A DNA stretch of 64,000 nucleotides from Cupriavidus sp. BIS7 (GCF_000292345.1 NZ_ALOU01000048.1:1-64000); one strand, 5' to 3'; shown: positions 1-9,476, counted from the stretch's first letter. Notes: generated from the sequence alone by a model not told the origin. Numbers and translations: made by a program.

Positions 1-10
1 GGGAGAGGGG
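1..10. repeat. Possible right end of a REP-like palindrome cut by the window edge
   Basis: The first ten bases, gggagagggg, are identical to the right inner arm of the large palindrome at 12441-12493. The rest of the element would lie outside the window, so this is only suggestive. Confidence 0.3.
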
Positions 11-48
11 AGAACACCGTCGGTGTTTGAAGGTCTGCAAGCACTAAA

Positions 49-840
49 TCACTGCTGCGGCTTCCACGACGGCGCCCGCTTCTCCAAAAACGACCGCACA
101 CCTTCGCGCCCCTCGTCCGATGAGCGGATTGCCGCGATCCGGTTGGCGGTGTCGGCCAGCAGGTCGTTGTCGATGCTCCGCCCCGCCACTTCCTGCACCA
201 GCCGCTTGCTTTCGCGCACCGCGTTCGGGCTGTTGGCCGCCAGCGTTGCCGCCAGTTCGGCCACCTTCGCGTCAAGCCCCGCCGCCGGGACCACCGCATG
301 GACAAAGCCGATACGCAGCGCTTCCGCGGCGTCGAACCGCTCGGCGGTGATGAAGTAGCGGCGCGCGGCCTGTTCGCCCATTGCACGGATCACATAGGGG
401 CTGATCGTCGCCGGCAGCAGCCCCAGACGCGCTTCGGACAGGCAGAAGTTCACGCCCCCCGCCGCCACGGCGATGTCGCATGCGGCCACCAGGCCCATGC
501 CGCCCGCATAGGTATCGCCGTGCACGCGCGCAATCACGGGCTTCGGGCAGATCCAGATCGTGTGCAGCATCTGCGCCAGCGTCAGCGCGTCGGCGCGGTT
601 CTCGTCGTTCGAGTAACCGGCCATCTTCTTCATCCAGTTCAGGTCCGCCCCCGCGCAGAAGGCCGGGCCATTGCCCGCCAGCACGATCGCGCGCACATCG
701 GGCGTATCGCCAAGCGCGCGGAACGCGCCAGTCAGTTCGGCGATGACGGTCTCATTGAACGCATTGCGCACGTCGGGCCGATTGAGCGTAACCGTTGCAA
801 CGTGGCGTTCGGCCGTAACCGTAAGCGTGGTGAATTGCAT
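49..840 (-). CDS. liuC: Methylglutaconyl-CoA hydratase (enoyl-CoA hydratase family)
   Basis: This 263-residue crotonase-fold enzyme would hydrate 3-methylglutaconyl-CoA to HMG-CoA in leucine degradation. The oxyanion-hole segments are visible as CAGADLNWM (62-70) and the Gly-rich AGGMG (112-116). The stretch ARLGLLPATISPYV (137-150) is typical of the LiuC/AtuE subgroup rather than of FadB-type hydratases. It is the last gene in the window of a long minus-strand operon that starts with isovaleryl-CoA dehydrogenase. The carboxylase subunits that would supply its substrate are not here and may lie just left of the window. Family assignment is firm; substrate is inferred from motif and operon. 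Confidence 0.88.
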   Translation of the reverse strand: MQFTTLTVTAERHVATVTLNRPDVRNAFNETVIAELTGAFRALGDTPDVRAIVLAGNGPAFCAGADLNWMKKMAGYSNDENRADALTLAQMLHTIWICPKPVIARVHGDTYAGGMGLVAACDIAVAAGGVNFCLSEARLGLLPATISPYVIRAMGEQAARRYFITAERFDAAEALRIGFVHAVVPAAGLDAKVAELAATLAANSPNAVRESKRLVQEVAGRSIDNDLLADTANRIAAIRSSDEGREGVRSFLEKRAPSWKPQQ

Positions 841-879
841 GTCTCCTCCGAAAAACGGTTTGTATTGGATTGAGCGGAT

Positions 880-1818
880 TCAGGATCTTCTGTGCCTGAC
901 GGCGCTGGCCGTGCCTCGCGTGGCCGGCTCGTCCTCTGGCGGCTCCACGTCGAACGGCAGCCCGAGTTCGCGGAAGAACGCCTCCACTTCGGGCAGCCAC
1001 ACGCCGATGCCCGCGAGTTCGCTGAACAGCCGATGCGAGTCGCCGTCGAACTCGCCGATGTCGACGAAGCGCGTGTCGGTTGCCGCACCCGTCACATTGG
1101 CCTTGTAGCTGTTGAACATGCGCTCTGGCAGCGGCCATGGCCAGAAACTGTCGTTGTCGCCATAGACCCAGAGCGACGGATAGCGCGCTGCGCGGCCGTA
1201 GTCCCCGAATGCATCGACGAGCTTGTTTTCCCAGCCGGCGCAGCTCTCGTTGCGCAGCCCGCCCGCGAAGTTGACGACGCCGACCACGCCCGGATATCCG
1301 ATCGTCGACAGCGCCATGGTCGACAAGCCACCATGCGACTGGCCGATGACGATGATCCGTGTCGGGTCGACGTAGGGCTGCTGGACGAGGTAGTCGAGCG
1401 CGGCGATCACGTCCTCGGCCTGCGCCATGCCGTTCGCGCCCACGTCGCAGCTTCCGCCCACATACTTGCCGCCCGATTTCGAGAAGCCCTGCCGCATCGG
1501 CAGCGCCACGACATAGCCGCGCCGCACGAACTCCGCTGTCTGCGCGGCAAAGCGTGCGCGCCGCTGGAACGCGGGCTTGCCGGGCGACTTGCCATGGTTG
1601 ATCACCACCAGCGGCCTGCGCCCTTCCCCGGGCGGCCGGAAGATCGTCGTCTCGATGTCCACCGTGTCCTCGGGCCCAACCTTCGGCGCCATCACAACCT
1701 GCTCGATCGTGCGCGCGGGCAGCGCCACCTGTGCGATGGCCGTAGCGCCCCCTGCCAGGCACACAAGCGCGACAGCGATGACACAGACGGAGGAAACGAC
1801 GCGAGACTTCACAACCAA
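880..1818 (-). CDS. Secreted or periplasmic alpha/beta hydrolase (dienelactone hydrolase-like)
   Basis: The 312-residue product begins with a hydrophobic signal-like segment (about 9-29) ending in AIAQ, so export is likely. The nucleophile elbow is GQSHGG with Ser161, preceded by the NHG motif (74-76) that often supplies the oxyanion region. The C-terminal end is Pro/Glu/Arg rich and probably disordered. It sits 39 bp upstream of liuC in the operon, yet an exported esterase has no obvious place in CoA-ester breakdown. It may act on an external precursor or be a passenger. No substrate can be named from the sequence. Confidence 0.75.
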   Translation of the reverse strand: MVVKSRVVSSVCVIAVALVCLAGGATAIAQVALPARTIEQVVMAPKVGPEDTVDIETTIFRPPGEGRRPLVVINHGKSPGKPAFQRRARFAAQTAEFVRRGYVVALPMRQGFSKSGGKYVGGSCDVGANGMAQAEDVIAALDYLVQQPYVDPTRIIVIGQSHGGLSTMALSTIGYPGVVGVVNFAGGLRNESCAGWENKLVDAFGDYGRAARYPSLWVYGDNDSFWPWPLPERMFNSYKANVTGAATDTRFVDIGEFDGDSHRLFSELAGIGVWLPEVEAFFRELGLPFDVEPPEDEPATRGTASAVRHRRS

Positions 1819-1871
1819 CCTTCTTCAAAAATCGTTACGGGCGAAATGCGCTCAAATGCGGGCGCCTCCGC

Positions 1872-2297
1872 TTAATTTTGTTCGCGCAGATCGCCGTCCA
1901 CGTAGAGCCACCGCGCCGCTTCTCCTGCCGTGCGCGGCTCGAACACAAAGCGGCTCAGCTCGTGCATGCGGTGCGCGCGGCCGCCCAGCTTGTAGCGCGC
2001 GACGAACTCCACCGTCGCGTGCAAATCGTCCTGCTGCGCGTGGGACTTCACTGTCAGCCCGAGCCAGTGCGTGTCGCGATCGACCGAAAGGTCGCCCGGG
2101 CACGTGGAGGCATGCCACGTCTGACGCAGCCAGTCCTCGTTGCCGAGCACATAGGCGCTGTAGCGTGACCGCATCAGCGCCTCGGCCGTGGGCGGCAGCG
2201 CCTCGCCGCGGTGGAAGCGGCCGCAGCACGCGTCGAAGTCACCGTTGCCGCACGGGCACGGTACCGGGCCCGTGCCGGACTGACGCTTCTTCGTCAT
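1872..2297 (-). CDS. YchJ-family protein (UPF0225) with SEC-C zinc motif
   Basis: This 141-residue protein begins with the SEC-C type cluster PCPCGNGDFDACCGRFH (13-29), a likely zinc site of the kind found at the SecA C-terminus. The rest matches the compact NTF2-like YchJ body, with MRSRYSAYVLGN (42-53). Its biochemical role is unknown. It overlaps the upstream HAD gene by the 4-bp ATGA arrangement, so the two are probably translationally coupled. Length is close to the usual 120-160 residues of the family. Confidence 0.85.
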   Translation of the reverse strand: MTKKRQSGTGPVPCPCGNGDFDACCGRFHRGEALPPTAEALMRSRYSAYVLGNEDWLRQTWHASTCPGDLSVDRDTHWLGLTVKSHAQQDDLHATVEFVARYKLGGRAHRMHELSRFVFEPRTAGEAARWLYVDGDLREQN

Positions 2298-2977
2298 CCG
2301 ATCAGCTCCGGCAACTGGCGCATGTCGGTGAAGATCGTCGCGGCACCGGCCTCGCGCAGCGCGTCGGCATCGTTGCGTGCGGCATAGCCGAACACGGTCA
2401 TGCCGGCCGCCACGCCAGCCGTGGTACCGGTGGGGCTATCCTCGATCACTGCGCAGCGCGACGGCTCGACACCCATCGTGCGCGCGGCCAGCAGGTACAC
2501 GTCCGGTGCGGGCTTGCTGTGTTCAACCTCGGTCGCCGAGAAAATGTGCTCGCGCGCCGCGTCGTCGGTGAACAGCTCCACCAGGTTCGTATGGTTCAAC
2601 TGCAGCTTGACCTTGATACGGTCGGCGCCGGACGCCACGCATACCGGCAGGCCACGCGCCTTGATCGCCTCGATTGCCTGCCGCACATGCGGCACGGCTT
2701 CGAGTTCTTCGATGAGAGCGGCGTCGCGGCGTACAAACCACTCCGACAGGAAGTTCCTGGGCAGCGGCTTGCCCAGGCGCGCCTCGATATTTTCGAGTTC
2801 GTCGCGCACTGCACGGCCGAGGAACCACTGCGTGGATTCCTCGAGCGTGATGTCGATGCCAACCTCGTTCAACACGCGATTGAGCACACGGTGGACGATC
2901 GGCTCGCTATCGACGAGTACGCCGTCGCAATCGAAGATCACGCAGTCGAAGCGTGCGGCCTGGTTTGCTGCGGTCAT
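2294..2977 (-). CDS. HAD-superfamily phosphatase/phosphomutase, subfamily IA
   Basis: The 227-residue protein carries HAD motif I as FDCDGVLVDSEP near residues 14-25 (nucleophile and acid Asp pair). A conserved Lys-Pro (SKPAPDVYLLAA) serves as motif III and IEDSPTG as motif IV. The cap inserted after motif I places it with beta-phosphoglucomutase-like and YfbT/GPP-like phosphatases. The substrate is probably a small sugar or polyol phosphate but cannot be specified. It overlaps its neighbours on both sides by ATGA junctions, which indicates a tightly coupled isomerase-HAD-ychJ triplet in the operon. Confidence 0.85.
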   Translation of the reverse strand: MTAANQAARFDCVIFDCDGVLVDSEPIVHRVLNRVLNEVGIDITLEESTQWFLGRAVRDELENIEARLGKPLPRNFLSEWFVRRDAALIEELEAVPHVRQAIEAIKARGLPVCVASGADRIKVKLQLNHTNLVELFTDDAAREHIFSATEVEHSKPAPDVYLLAARTMGVEPSRCAVIEDSPTGTTAGVAAGMTVFGYAARNDADALREAGAATIFTDMRQLPELIG

Positions 2978-3642
2978 GCGGGTTTCTTTTCCTTGTTGAT
3001 GCTGTTGATGTCGTTGCCGCCGACGGCGCGCAGTTCGGTCTGCCGCCGGCTCTTCAGAAGGGCCTCCACCTGATCGAAGCGGTCAAAACCCCAGAACGGT
3101 TCGCCGTCGACGATCACGAATGGCGAGCCGAACACGCCCTTGGCCATCGCCACGTCGATCTCGGCCTTGAGCTGGTCCTTGATCTGGTAGTTCGTCGCGC
3201 CCTCGTTCATGGCGATCGGGTCAACGCCGAGCGTTTCGGCGATCTTCGCCAGTTCGGCCGGCTCGGCGATATTGAGGTCGTCCACAAACAGCGCACGATA
3301 GACGGCCTTGGCGAACGCGGCTGCAAGGTCGGCACCGTGGTGGTTCTGCAGCCACAGCATCGCGCGCGCGGCGTGTTGCGTGGGCAGCGGGAAATGCGTG
3401 GGGCGCTTGTATTCAATACCGTGGAACTGCGCGGTGCGCTCGAAATCGCGCCAGGAGTACTCGCCCTTCATCGGAATGCTGGGCAGCGGCGAAGAGCCTG
3501 TGGTCTTGAACACCACGCCCAGCAGGATCGGATGCCACATCACGCCACGTCCGTACTTCTGCGCGATATCGTCGATGCGGGTGCTGGCGAAGTAGCCGTA
3601 AGGCGAGGAGAAATCGAAGTAGAAGTCGATGGGGGCGGTCAC
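2974..3642 (-). CDS. DsbA-fold 2-hydroxychromene-2-carboxylate isomerase-like protein
   Basis: The thioredoxin-fold product starts with FYFDFSSPYGYF, where Ser-Ser-Pro replaces the CxxC of DsbA. That is the mark of HCCA isomerases and kappa-class glutathione transferases. C-terminal VFGSPFVIVDGEPFWG is also typical. An open frame extends to 3762, but this would overlap the acyl-CoA dehydrogenase gene by 64 bp. A GTG at 3642, with GGAG about 9 bases upstream, gives 222 residues, in line with the family. Reaction is probably glutathione-dependent isomerisation or conjugation; its link to leucine catabolism is unclear. Confidence 0.8.
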   Translation of the reverse strand: MTAPIDFYFDFSSPYGYFASTRIDDIAQKYGRGVMWHPILLGVVFKTTGSSPLPSIPMKGEYSWRDFERTAQFHGIEYKRPTHFPLPTQHAARAMLWLQNHHGADLAAAFAKAVYRALFVDDLNIAEPAELAKIAETLGVDPIAMNEGATNYQIKDQLKAEIDVAMAKGVFGSPFVIVDGEPFWGFDRFDQVEALLKSRRQTELRAVGGNDINSINKEKKPA

Positions 3643-3698
3643 AAGCAAATGCTCCGGTTCACGGACAACGGTTGGGGGAAACTGCGAGATACGGCATA

Positions 3699-4829
3699 TT
3701 AGCCAAGCGCGCGGGCAATCAAGATCTTTTGGATATCGCTTGTACCCTCGTAGATCTGGCATACGCGCACATCACGATAGATCCGCTCGACAGGGAAATC
3801 GTTCACATAGCCGTAGCCGCCGAACACCTGGATCGCATCCGAGCACACGCGCTCGGCCATTTCGCTGGCGAACAGCTTGGCCATTGCGGCTTCCTTCAGG
3901 CACGGGCGGCCGGCATCCTTGAGCGATGCGGCGTGCCAGACCATCTGGCGTGCCACGTCGATCTGCGTGGCCATGTCGGCCAGCCGGAACTGCACGGCCT
4001 GATGCTGGAACAGCGGCTGGCCGAAACTCTCACGTTCCTTGGCATAGGCCAGCGCCGCCTCGAACGCAGCACGCGCCATGCCGATGCTTTGCGAAGCAAT
4101 GCCGATGCGGCCGCCTTCAAGCCCCGACAGCGCCATCTTGTAGCCGGCGCCTTCTTCGCCAAGCAGGTTCGCGGCCGGAATCCGGCAATCCTCGAACACG
4201 ATCTGCGCGGTATCGGACGAATGCTGGCCGAGCTTGTCTTCCAGGCGCGCGACGATGTAGCCCGGCGCAGAAGTCGGCACCAGGAACGCACTGATGCCGC
4301 GCTTGCCCGCGGCCTTGTCGGTCACGGCCATGACAATCGCCACGTCGGCATGCTTGCCGCTGGTGATGAACTGCTTCACGCCGTTGAGCACGTAGTGATC
4401 GCCATCACGGGTGGCCGTGGTGCGCAGTGCCGCCGCATCCGAGCCGACGTGCGGTTCGGTCAGGCAGAACGCGCCGAGCATCTCGCCGCGCGCCAGCGGC
4501 ACCAGCCACTGCTGCTTCTGCGCATCGTTGGCAAAGGCCATCAGCATGCTGCACACGGGGCAGTTGTTGACGCTGATGACGGTGGAGGTGCCGCCGTCGC
4601 CAGCCGCGATCTCTTCCAGGATCAGTGCCAGCGACAGATAGTCGAGCCCGGCACCGCCGAGTTCTTCGGGCACGGCCACGCCATAGGCACCAAGCCGCGC
4701 CAGTTCCTTGTGCACGTCCTTCGGGAACGTCTTGTCACGATCCCACTGCGCGGCCTGCGGCGCGATGACATCCTGTGCGAACTGCCGCACGGCGTCGCGG
4801 ATCATTTCCTGTTCAGAAGTTAGCAGCAT
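3699..4829 (-). CDS. Acyl-CoA dehydrogenase, short-chain type
   Basis: The 376-residue flavoprotein has the standard three-domain layout: N-terminal helices, a central beta domain with AFCLTEPHVGSDA, and the C-terminal helical domain. The signature IQVFGGYGYVNDFPVERIYRD is followed by YEGTSDIQ, whose Glu361 is the catalytic base position of short- and medium-chain enzymes. This differs from the isovaleryl-CoA dehydrogenase at the head of the operon, which has its base elsewhere. Likely substrates are butyryl-CoA or a short branched acyl-CoA. It passes electrons to ETF. Confidence 0.9.
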   Translation of the reverse strand: MLLTSEQEMIRDAVRQFAQDVIAPQAAQWDRDKTFPKDVHKELARLGAYGVAVPEELGGAGLDYLSLALILEEIAAGDGGTSTVISVNNCPVCSMLMAFANDAQKQQWLVPLARGEMLGAFCLTEPHVGSDAAALRTTATRDGDHYVLNGVKQFITSGKHADVAIVMAVTDKAAGKRGISAFLVPTSAPGYIVARLEDKLGQHSSDTAQIVFEDCRIPAANLLGEEGAGYKMALSGLEGGRIGIASQSIGMARAAFEAALAYAKERESFGQPLFQHQAVQFRLADMATQIDVARQMVWHAASLKDAGRPCLKEAAMAKLFASEMAERVCSDAIQVFGGYGYVNDFPVERIYRDVRVCQIYEGTSDIQKILIARALG

Positions 4830-4845
4830 ATGTTTGCAAGACCGG

Positions 4846-4922
4846 GGTTCTCAGGCCAGGCGCGCGACCGAAGGCAGTACAAGCAGTACGGCAAGGTCGC
4901 GCAACGACGCCAGAATCGTTTT
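4846..4922. repeat. Dispersed structured repeat, copy A
   Basis: This intergenic stretch between two operon genes forms a hairpin with arms GCGCGACC (4862-4869) and GGTCGCGC (4895-4902). Its loop contains CAGTAC twice (4875-4880, 4884-4889). Read on the minus strand it begins AAAACGATTCTGGCGTC (ends about 4906), which recurs exactly at 63308-63324 next to a similar hairpin. See copy B. Confidence 0.65.
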
Positions 4923-4933
4923 CAATCGGCTTC

Positions 4934-5614
4934 TTACCAGGGAATCGGTGTGCCGTCGTAGTTGTGGAAGCTGCCGTTGTCGTGGCGCGTGACGCCGGCC
5001 AGCACGCGGCGCATGCCGGCCACGCTCTGGTGCGGCGTGATGTCGGCCTTCGGGCCGCCCATGTCGGTCTGCACCCAGCCCGGATGCAAGGCCACGCAGA
5101 TCGCATGGCGTGCCTCGAGCGACACAGCCTTCAACGCCGCATTGACCGACGCCTTGCTGACGCGATAGAGCCAACTGCGGTTGCTGTCCATCGTGCCGAT
5201 GCTGCCCATGCGCGACGACAGCACCGCCAGCACGCCGCCGCGTCCGTGATTGCCGTTCTCGACGAACGGCAGCAGCAGCGGAAACGCCATCATCGGCCCG
5301 AGCACGTTCGTGTGCATCACGGCATCGAAGTCCTCGCGCGTTACCGGCTGCGCGGTTTCCGTGCGCGGGCCAATCACACCGGCGTTGTAGATCGCCACGT
5401 CGATCGTCTCGCCATCGAGTTTCCAGCCCAGCCCCGCCAGGGCAGCCGCATCGGTCACGTCAAGTTTGTGCGCCTCCGCGCCCAGGGCCTTGAGCGCGGC
5501 CACGCCTTCATCGCTGCGCGCGGCGGCGATGACGCGCCAGCCATCGGCGCGATACTGCCTGACAAATTCGAGACCAAGGCCGCGTGAGGCGCCAAGGACG
5601 AGGGCGGTGGGCAT
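4934..5614 (-). CDS. Short-chain dehydrogenase/reductase
   Basis: The 226-residue SDR has the Rossmann motif GASRGLGLEF at residues 8-17, the NAG motif (IYNAG) and an active-site YRVSK. The frame stays open to 5719, inside the thiolase gene, but an AGGAGG ribosome site lies 6 bases upstream of the ATG at 5614, which settles the start. The glycine pattern GxxRGLG and the short length fit the C-factor-like/carbonyl reductase group. The substrate is unknown; position between thiolase and acyl-CoA dehydrogenase suggests a keto or hydroxy acyl compound. Confidence 0.85.
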   Translation of the reverse strand: MPTALVLGASRGLGLEFVRQYRADGWRVIAAARSDEGVAALKALGAEAHKLDVTDAAALAGLGWKLDGETIDVAIYNAGVIGPRTETAQPVTREDFDAVMHTNVLGPMMAFPLLLPFVENGNHGRGGVLAVLSSRMGSIGTMDSNRSWLYRVSKASVNAALKAVSLEARHAICVALHPGWVQTDMGGPKADITPHQSVAGMRRVLAGVTRHDNGSFHNYDGTPIPW

Positions 5615-5645
5615 GGGAAGCCTCCTGTCGATGTTCAGGTGCGAA

Positions 5646-6845
5646 TCAGTAGATTTCGATGCCGACCGCGGTGGCTTCGCCGCCGCCGATGCACAGGCTG
5701 GCCACGCCGCGCTTGCCACCAGTCTTGCGCAGCGCGCCGATCAGCGTGGTCATGATGCGCGCGCCGGACGCGCCGATCGGGTGGCCAAGCGCACAGGCGC
5801 CGCCGTGGATATTGACCTTGCCGTGCGGGATGTCGAGATCGTGCATCGCGGCCATCGGCACCACGGCAAAGGCCTCGTTGATCTCGAACAGGTCGACGCT
5901 GGCGCTGTTCCAGCCGAGCTTGCGGTAAAGCTTGGCGATGGCCTCCACCGGGGCCGTGGTGAACCAGCCCGGCGCCTGCGCGTGCGAGGTATGGCCCAAC
6001 ATCCGCGCAAGCGGCTGCAGGCCAAGCGACTTCGCCGTGGACTCGCGCATCATCACCAGCGCGGCGGCGCCGTCATTGATCGACGACGACGAAGCGGCGG
6101 TGATCGTGCCGTCCTTGGCGAAGGCCGGCTTCAGCGACGGGATCTTGTCGACCTTGATGCGGCGCGGGCCTTCGTCGGTATCGACAACCGTATCGCCGCC
6201 CTTGCCCGACACCGTCACCGGCGCGATCTCCCAGCGGAAGTCGCCCAGTTCGGTGGCGCGCTGCGCACGGCGCACCGATTCCATCGCAAAGGCATCCTGC
6301 TGCTCGCGCGTGAACTGGTACTTGGCGGCGCATTCCTCGCCGAACGTGCCCATCGCGCGGCCCCCGCCTTTTTCGTCACGAATGTAGGCGTCTTCCAGGC
6401 CATCGAGCATCATGTGGTCATAGATCATGCCGTGGCCGATGCGATAACCGCCGCGCGCCTTCGGAATCAGGTACGGCGCGTTGGTCATGCTTTCCATGCC
6501 GCCGGCCACGGCGATCTCGAACGATCCGGCCAGCAGGCCGTCGTAGACGCTCATCGCCGCGCGCATGCCAGATCCGCACATCTTGTTGACCGTGGTGCAT
6601 GCCACGTCGAGCGGCAGGCCCGCGCCCAGCGCGGCCTGCCGCGCGGGAGCCTGACCCTGCCCGGCCGGCAGCACGCAACCGAACACCACCTCCTGCACCT
6701 GATCCGGCCTGATCCCGGCACGCTCGACAGCGGCGCGGATTGCCGTGGCGCCAAGCTGCGGTGCCGTCACACTGCTCAGCTCACTCTGGAACGCACCCAT
6801 CGGGGTACGCACTGCAGAAACGATAACGACTGGATCTTGATGCAT
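5646..6845 (-). CDS. Acetyl-CoA acetyltransferase (thiolase II)
   Basis: The 399-residue thiolase has the acyl-accepting Cys90 in VNKMCGSGM, His355 in GHPIGASGAR and Cys385 in SLCIGGGEA. These are the three catalytic residues of biosynthetic/degradative thiolases. It would cleave acetoacetyl-CoA made at the end of leucine degradation into two acetyl-CoA, or run in reverse to feed PHB synthesis. A longer open frame reaches 7052, but homology starts at MHQDPVVIVSAVRTP, preceded by GGAG. The start at 6845 leaves 41 bp to the carbonic anhydrase gene. Confidence 0.92.
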   Translation of the reverse strand: MHQDPVVIVSAVRTPMGAFQSELSSVTAPQLGATAIRAAVERAGIRPDQVQEVVFGCVLPAGQGQAPARQAALGAGLPLDVACTTVNKMCGSGMRAAMSVYDGLLAGSFEIAVAGGMESMTNAPYLIPKARGGYRIGHGMIYDHMMLDGLEDAYIRDEKGGGRAMGTFGEECAAKYQFTREQQDAFAMESVRRAQRATELGDFRWEIAPVTVSGKGGDTVVDTDEGPRRIKVDKIPSLKPAFAKDGTITAASSSSINDGAAALVMMRESTAKSLGLQPLARMLGHTSHAQAPGWFTTAPVEAIAKLYRKLGWNSASVDLFEINEAFAVVPMAAMHDLDIPHGKVNIHGGACALGHPIGASGARIMTTLIGALRKTGGKRGVASLCIGGGEATAVGIEIY

Positions 6846-6886
6846 GTCTGACTCCTGAAGCAGGGGGTAGGCTTCGGTGGTGGGAT

Positions 6887-7558
6887 TCAGCGAATCGACG
6901 CTTGTGGCGGATCGCCGTACTGGCGCAGCGCAGCGGCAATCTGCGTCTGCAATTCCTCGTTGCTGCTGGCTGCCATGCCGAGGTCGCGCAGCAGGCCGTC
7001 GGACACGCCGTAGACCCAGCCGTGCACGGTCACGGCCTGGCCGCGCGACCATGCGTCCTGGAGCACGGTGGTCTGGCAGACGTTATTGACCTGCTCGATC
7101 ACGTTCAGCTCGCACAGGCGGGTGTGCGCGTCGTCCTCACGCAGCACGGTACCCAGGTAGCCCGCGTGCTTGTCGGCCACATCCTGCACGTGGCGCAGCC
7201 AGTTGTCGGCCAGGCCGACGCGCTCGCGCTTGAGCGCCACCTTCACACCGCCGCAGCCATAGTGGCCCACCACGGTGACGTGGCGCACCTTGAGCACCTC
7301 TACGGCAAACTGCAGCACCGACAGCGCGTTCAGGTCGCTGTGCGAGATGACGTTGGCAATATTGCGGTGGACGAAAACCTCGCCCGGGGCCAGGCCCAGG
7401 ATCTGGTTGGCGGGCACGCGCGAGTCCGAGCAGCCGATCCACAGGTACTCGGGCGCCTGCTGGTTGGCCAGGCGCGTGAAGAATGCCGGGTCTTCCGCGT
7501 TGACGCGGTCCACCCATTCGCGGTTGTTTCGAAACAGTTGGGCGATAGCGTCACTCAT
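6887..7558 (-). CDS. can: Beta-class carbonic anhydrase
   Basis: The 223-residue protein has the complete beta-class zinc site: Cys43 and Asp45 in [11 protein letters not shown], His99 and Cys102 in VGHYGCGG. It interconverts CO2 and bicarbonate in the cytosol. Its 3' neighbours include CoA-ester enzymes, and biotin carboxylases of leucine catabolism consume bicarbonate, so co-transcription may supply that substrate. The start codon overlaps the aceK stop by ATGA, so aceK and can are probably translationally coupled. Confidence 0.95.
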   Translation of the reverse strand: MSDAIAQLFRNNREWVDRVNAEDPAFFTRLANQQAPEYLWIGCSDSRVPANQILGLAPGEVFVHRNIANVISHSDLNALSVLQFAVEVLKVRHVTVVGHYGCGGVKVALKRERVGLADNWLRHVQDVADKHAGYLGTVLREDDAHTRLCELNVIEQVNNVCQTTVLQDAWSRGQAVTVHGWVYGVSDGLLRDLGMAASSNEELQTQIAAALRQYGDPPQASIR

Positions 7559-9378
7559 GCTGCCCTCCTTGGCGCTTCAGTTGCATGGCCGGCTTCGCCG
7601 GAACCATAGCGGTGGATGAATCGGTCTTGCACGTGGTAGGCAAAGAAGTCATGTACATGGCCGGCCAGTAGCCGGTCTTTGTGGTGCTGCCACATCGCAG
7701 CGTCAAAGAAATCAGGGTGATGCCGCAAGAAGGCGGCGCGCACGCGCGGATCGCCAAGCAGGAAAGTGCCGTAGGTCTCCGGAAAGATGTCGTGCGGATG
7801 TACGGTGTACCACACCTCGCCAGACATTTCCTCTTCTTCGTTACGCGGCGTGGGCACGCGGCGGATATTGCAGTCGGTCAGGTACTCGATCTCGTCATAG
7901 TCGTAAAAGACCACCCGGCCATGGCGGGTAACGCCGAAGTTCTTGTAGAGCATGTCGCCGGGGAAGATGTTCGCGGCAATCAGCTCCTTGACGGCATTGC
8001 CGTATTCGAGGATGCCGTGGTCCACCTGCTCGTCCGTCCCCTCGTGGAGCCAGATGTTCAGCGGCGTCATGCGGCGCTCGATGTAGACATGGCGCACGAC
8101 GATCTCGTCCTCGCCGTCCTTGCTGCGCTGGTACTCCAGCATCGACGGGGCATGCTGCTCCAGTTCCCGCACCAGCGCCTCGTCGAAGCGCGACAGCGGG
8201 AAGGCCACGTCCGAGTATTCAAGCGTGTCGGCCATCCGGCCGACGCGGTCGTGCTGCTTGACGAGCCGGTACTTCGATTCCACCAGCTCGCGCGTGGTTT
8301 CCTTGGGCGCCGGGAAGAAATCGCGGATCACCTTGAACACGTACGGGAACGACGGCAGTGTGAACACCAGCATCACCAGGCCCTTGATGCCGGGCGCGCT
8401 GATGAACTTGTCCGACGAATGCTGCAGGTGATGCAGGAAGTCGCGATAGAACAGGTTCTTGCCCTGCTTCTGCAAACCCAGCGACGTATAGATCTCCGCG
8501 CGCGACTTGCGCGGCAGCAGGTCACGCAGGAATGTCACGTAGGCCGACGGGATCTCCATGTCGACCATGAAATACGCATGCGCAAACGAAAACAGGATCA
8601 GCAACTGCTCCTGGCGCAGCAGCACCGTGTCCAGCACGAGCTTGCCGGACGACCCGTGGATGATCGGCACGGCCAGCGGATAGGTCTGGTCGCCGTTGAT
8701 CACACGGCCGATGATGAAGGCCGTCTTGTTGCGGAAGAACAGCGACGACAGCGTATGCACCTGGAAATTCGGCGCGATGCGGAATTCGCCGAAGTGCTCG
8801 GTGATCGCGCGGACCACGTAGCCGATGTCGCGCTTGAGGTCTTCGAACGGATGCTCAAGCTGGAAGTTGTACACGACGCGCTCGAAGCAGGCCGCCATGC
8901 CTTCGCGGCTGCCCGGGTAGTAGGCGCGGTAGGTCGGCTTGGTGGGCGATTCCTCGTTCTCGATGTATTCGGTCGAGAGCGCCGGACGCACGAAGATGAA
9001 ATCGTTGTTGAAGTACGAGCGGTGCTGGATGCGCGTGAACACCGAATTGAAGAACGTCTCGGCCAGTTCAGGCTGGTGGTGATTCGTCAGCAGGCCGATG
9101 TAGTGCAGCTTGATCTGCTGCCAGATCTCGTCCTCGATCCGTTCCGCATCGTATTCGTCCTGCAGCGTGACGATCGTTTCATGCACACGTTCGTTGTAGA
9201 ACGCGATGCGGTCGCGCTGCAACTGCTGCAGGCCATGCCAGTCCCCGGCCTCGAAGCGCGCCTTGGCCTCGATGCTGACTTCGCGGAACAGCCGGTAATG
9301 CTTGTCGAAGCCGTCCAGCATGGTCCGCGCCACATCGTAGGCAATCTGCGACGACAGCAGCTTGGGGAAATGGGACAT
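7555..9378 (-). CDS. aceK: Isocitrate dehydrogenase kinase/phosphatase
   Basis: This 607-residue protein matches AceK throughout and has the usual length (about 570-610). It phosphorylates and dephosphorylates isocitrate dehydrogenase, shifting flux between the TCA cycle and the glyoxylate shunt. Recognisable parts are the N-terminal regulatory domain and the ATP-binding region around [18 protein letters not shown]. The C-terminal kinase core contains [21 protein letters not shown] residues (here ending CNIRRVP). In enterobacteria aceK sits with aceBA; here it is inside a LiuR-type operon, directly behind isovaleryl-CoA dehydrogenase. This suggests that acetyl-CoA made from leucine signals through AceK level. 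Confidence 0.96.
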   Translation of the reverse strand: MSHFPKLLSSQIAYDVARTMLDGFDKHYRLFREVSIEAKARFEAGDWHGLQQLQRDRIAFYNERVHETIVTLQDEYDAERIEDEIWQQIKLHYIGLLTNHHQPELAETFFNSVFTRIQHRSYFNNDFIFVRPALSTEYIENEESPTKPTYRAYYPGSREGMAACFERVVYNFQLEHPFEDLKRDIGYVVRAITEHFGEFRIAPNFQVHTLSSLFFRNKTAFIIGRVINGDQTYPLAVPIIHGSSGKLVLDTVLLRQEQLLILFSFAHAYFMVDMEIPSAYVTFLRDLLPRKSRAEIYTSLGLQKQGKNLFYRDFLHHLQHSSDKFISAPGIKGLVMLVFTLPSFPYVFKVIRDFFPAPKETTRELVESKYRLVKQHDRVGRMADTLEYSDVAFPLSRFDEALVRELEQHAPSMLEYQRSKDGEDEIVVRHVYIERRMTPLNIWLHEGTDEQVDHGILEYGNAVKELIAANIFPGDMLYKNFGVTRHGRVVFYDYDEIEYLTDCNIRRVPTPRNEEEEMSGEVWYTVHPHDIFPETYGTFLLGDPRVRAAFLRHHPDFFDAAMWQHHKDRLLAGHVHDFFAYHVQDRFIHRYGSGEAGHATEAPRRAA

Positions 9379-9476
9379 GGCTCGGAGGCTCGGGCGGCGG
9401 GCGGAGGCCTAGATTGTAAGGGCGTTCGGCACTTGCCTTGGCGGCACACCGAACGCCTTTTGCATCACTTTTCAGC

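Noticed and set aside
5466..6851. Long open frame antisense to the thiolase gene
   Set aside because: Composition is low in typical protein patterns and the thiolase has all catalytic residues.
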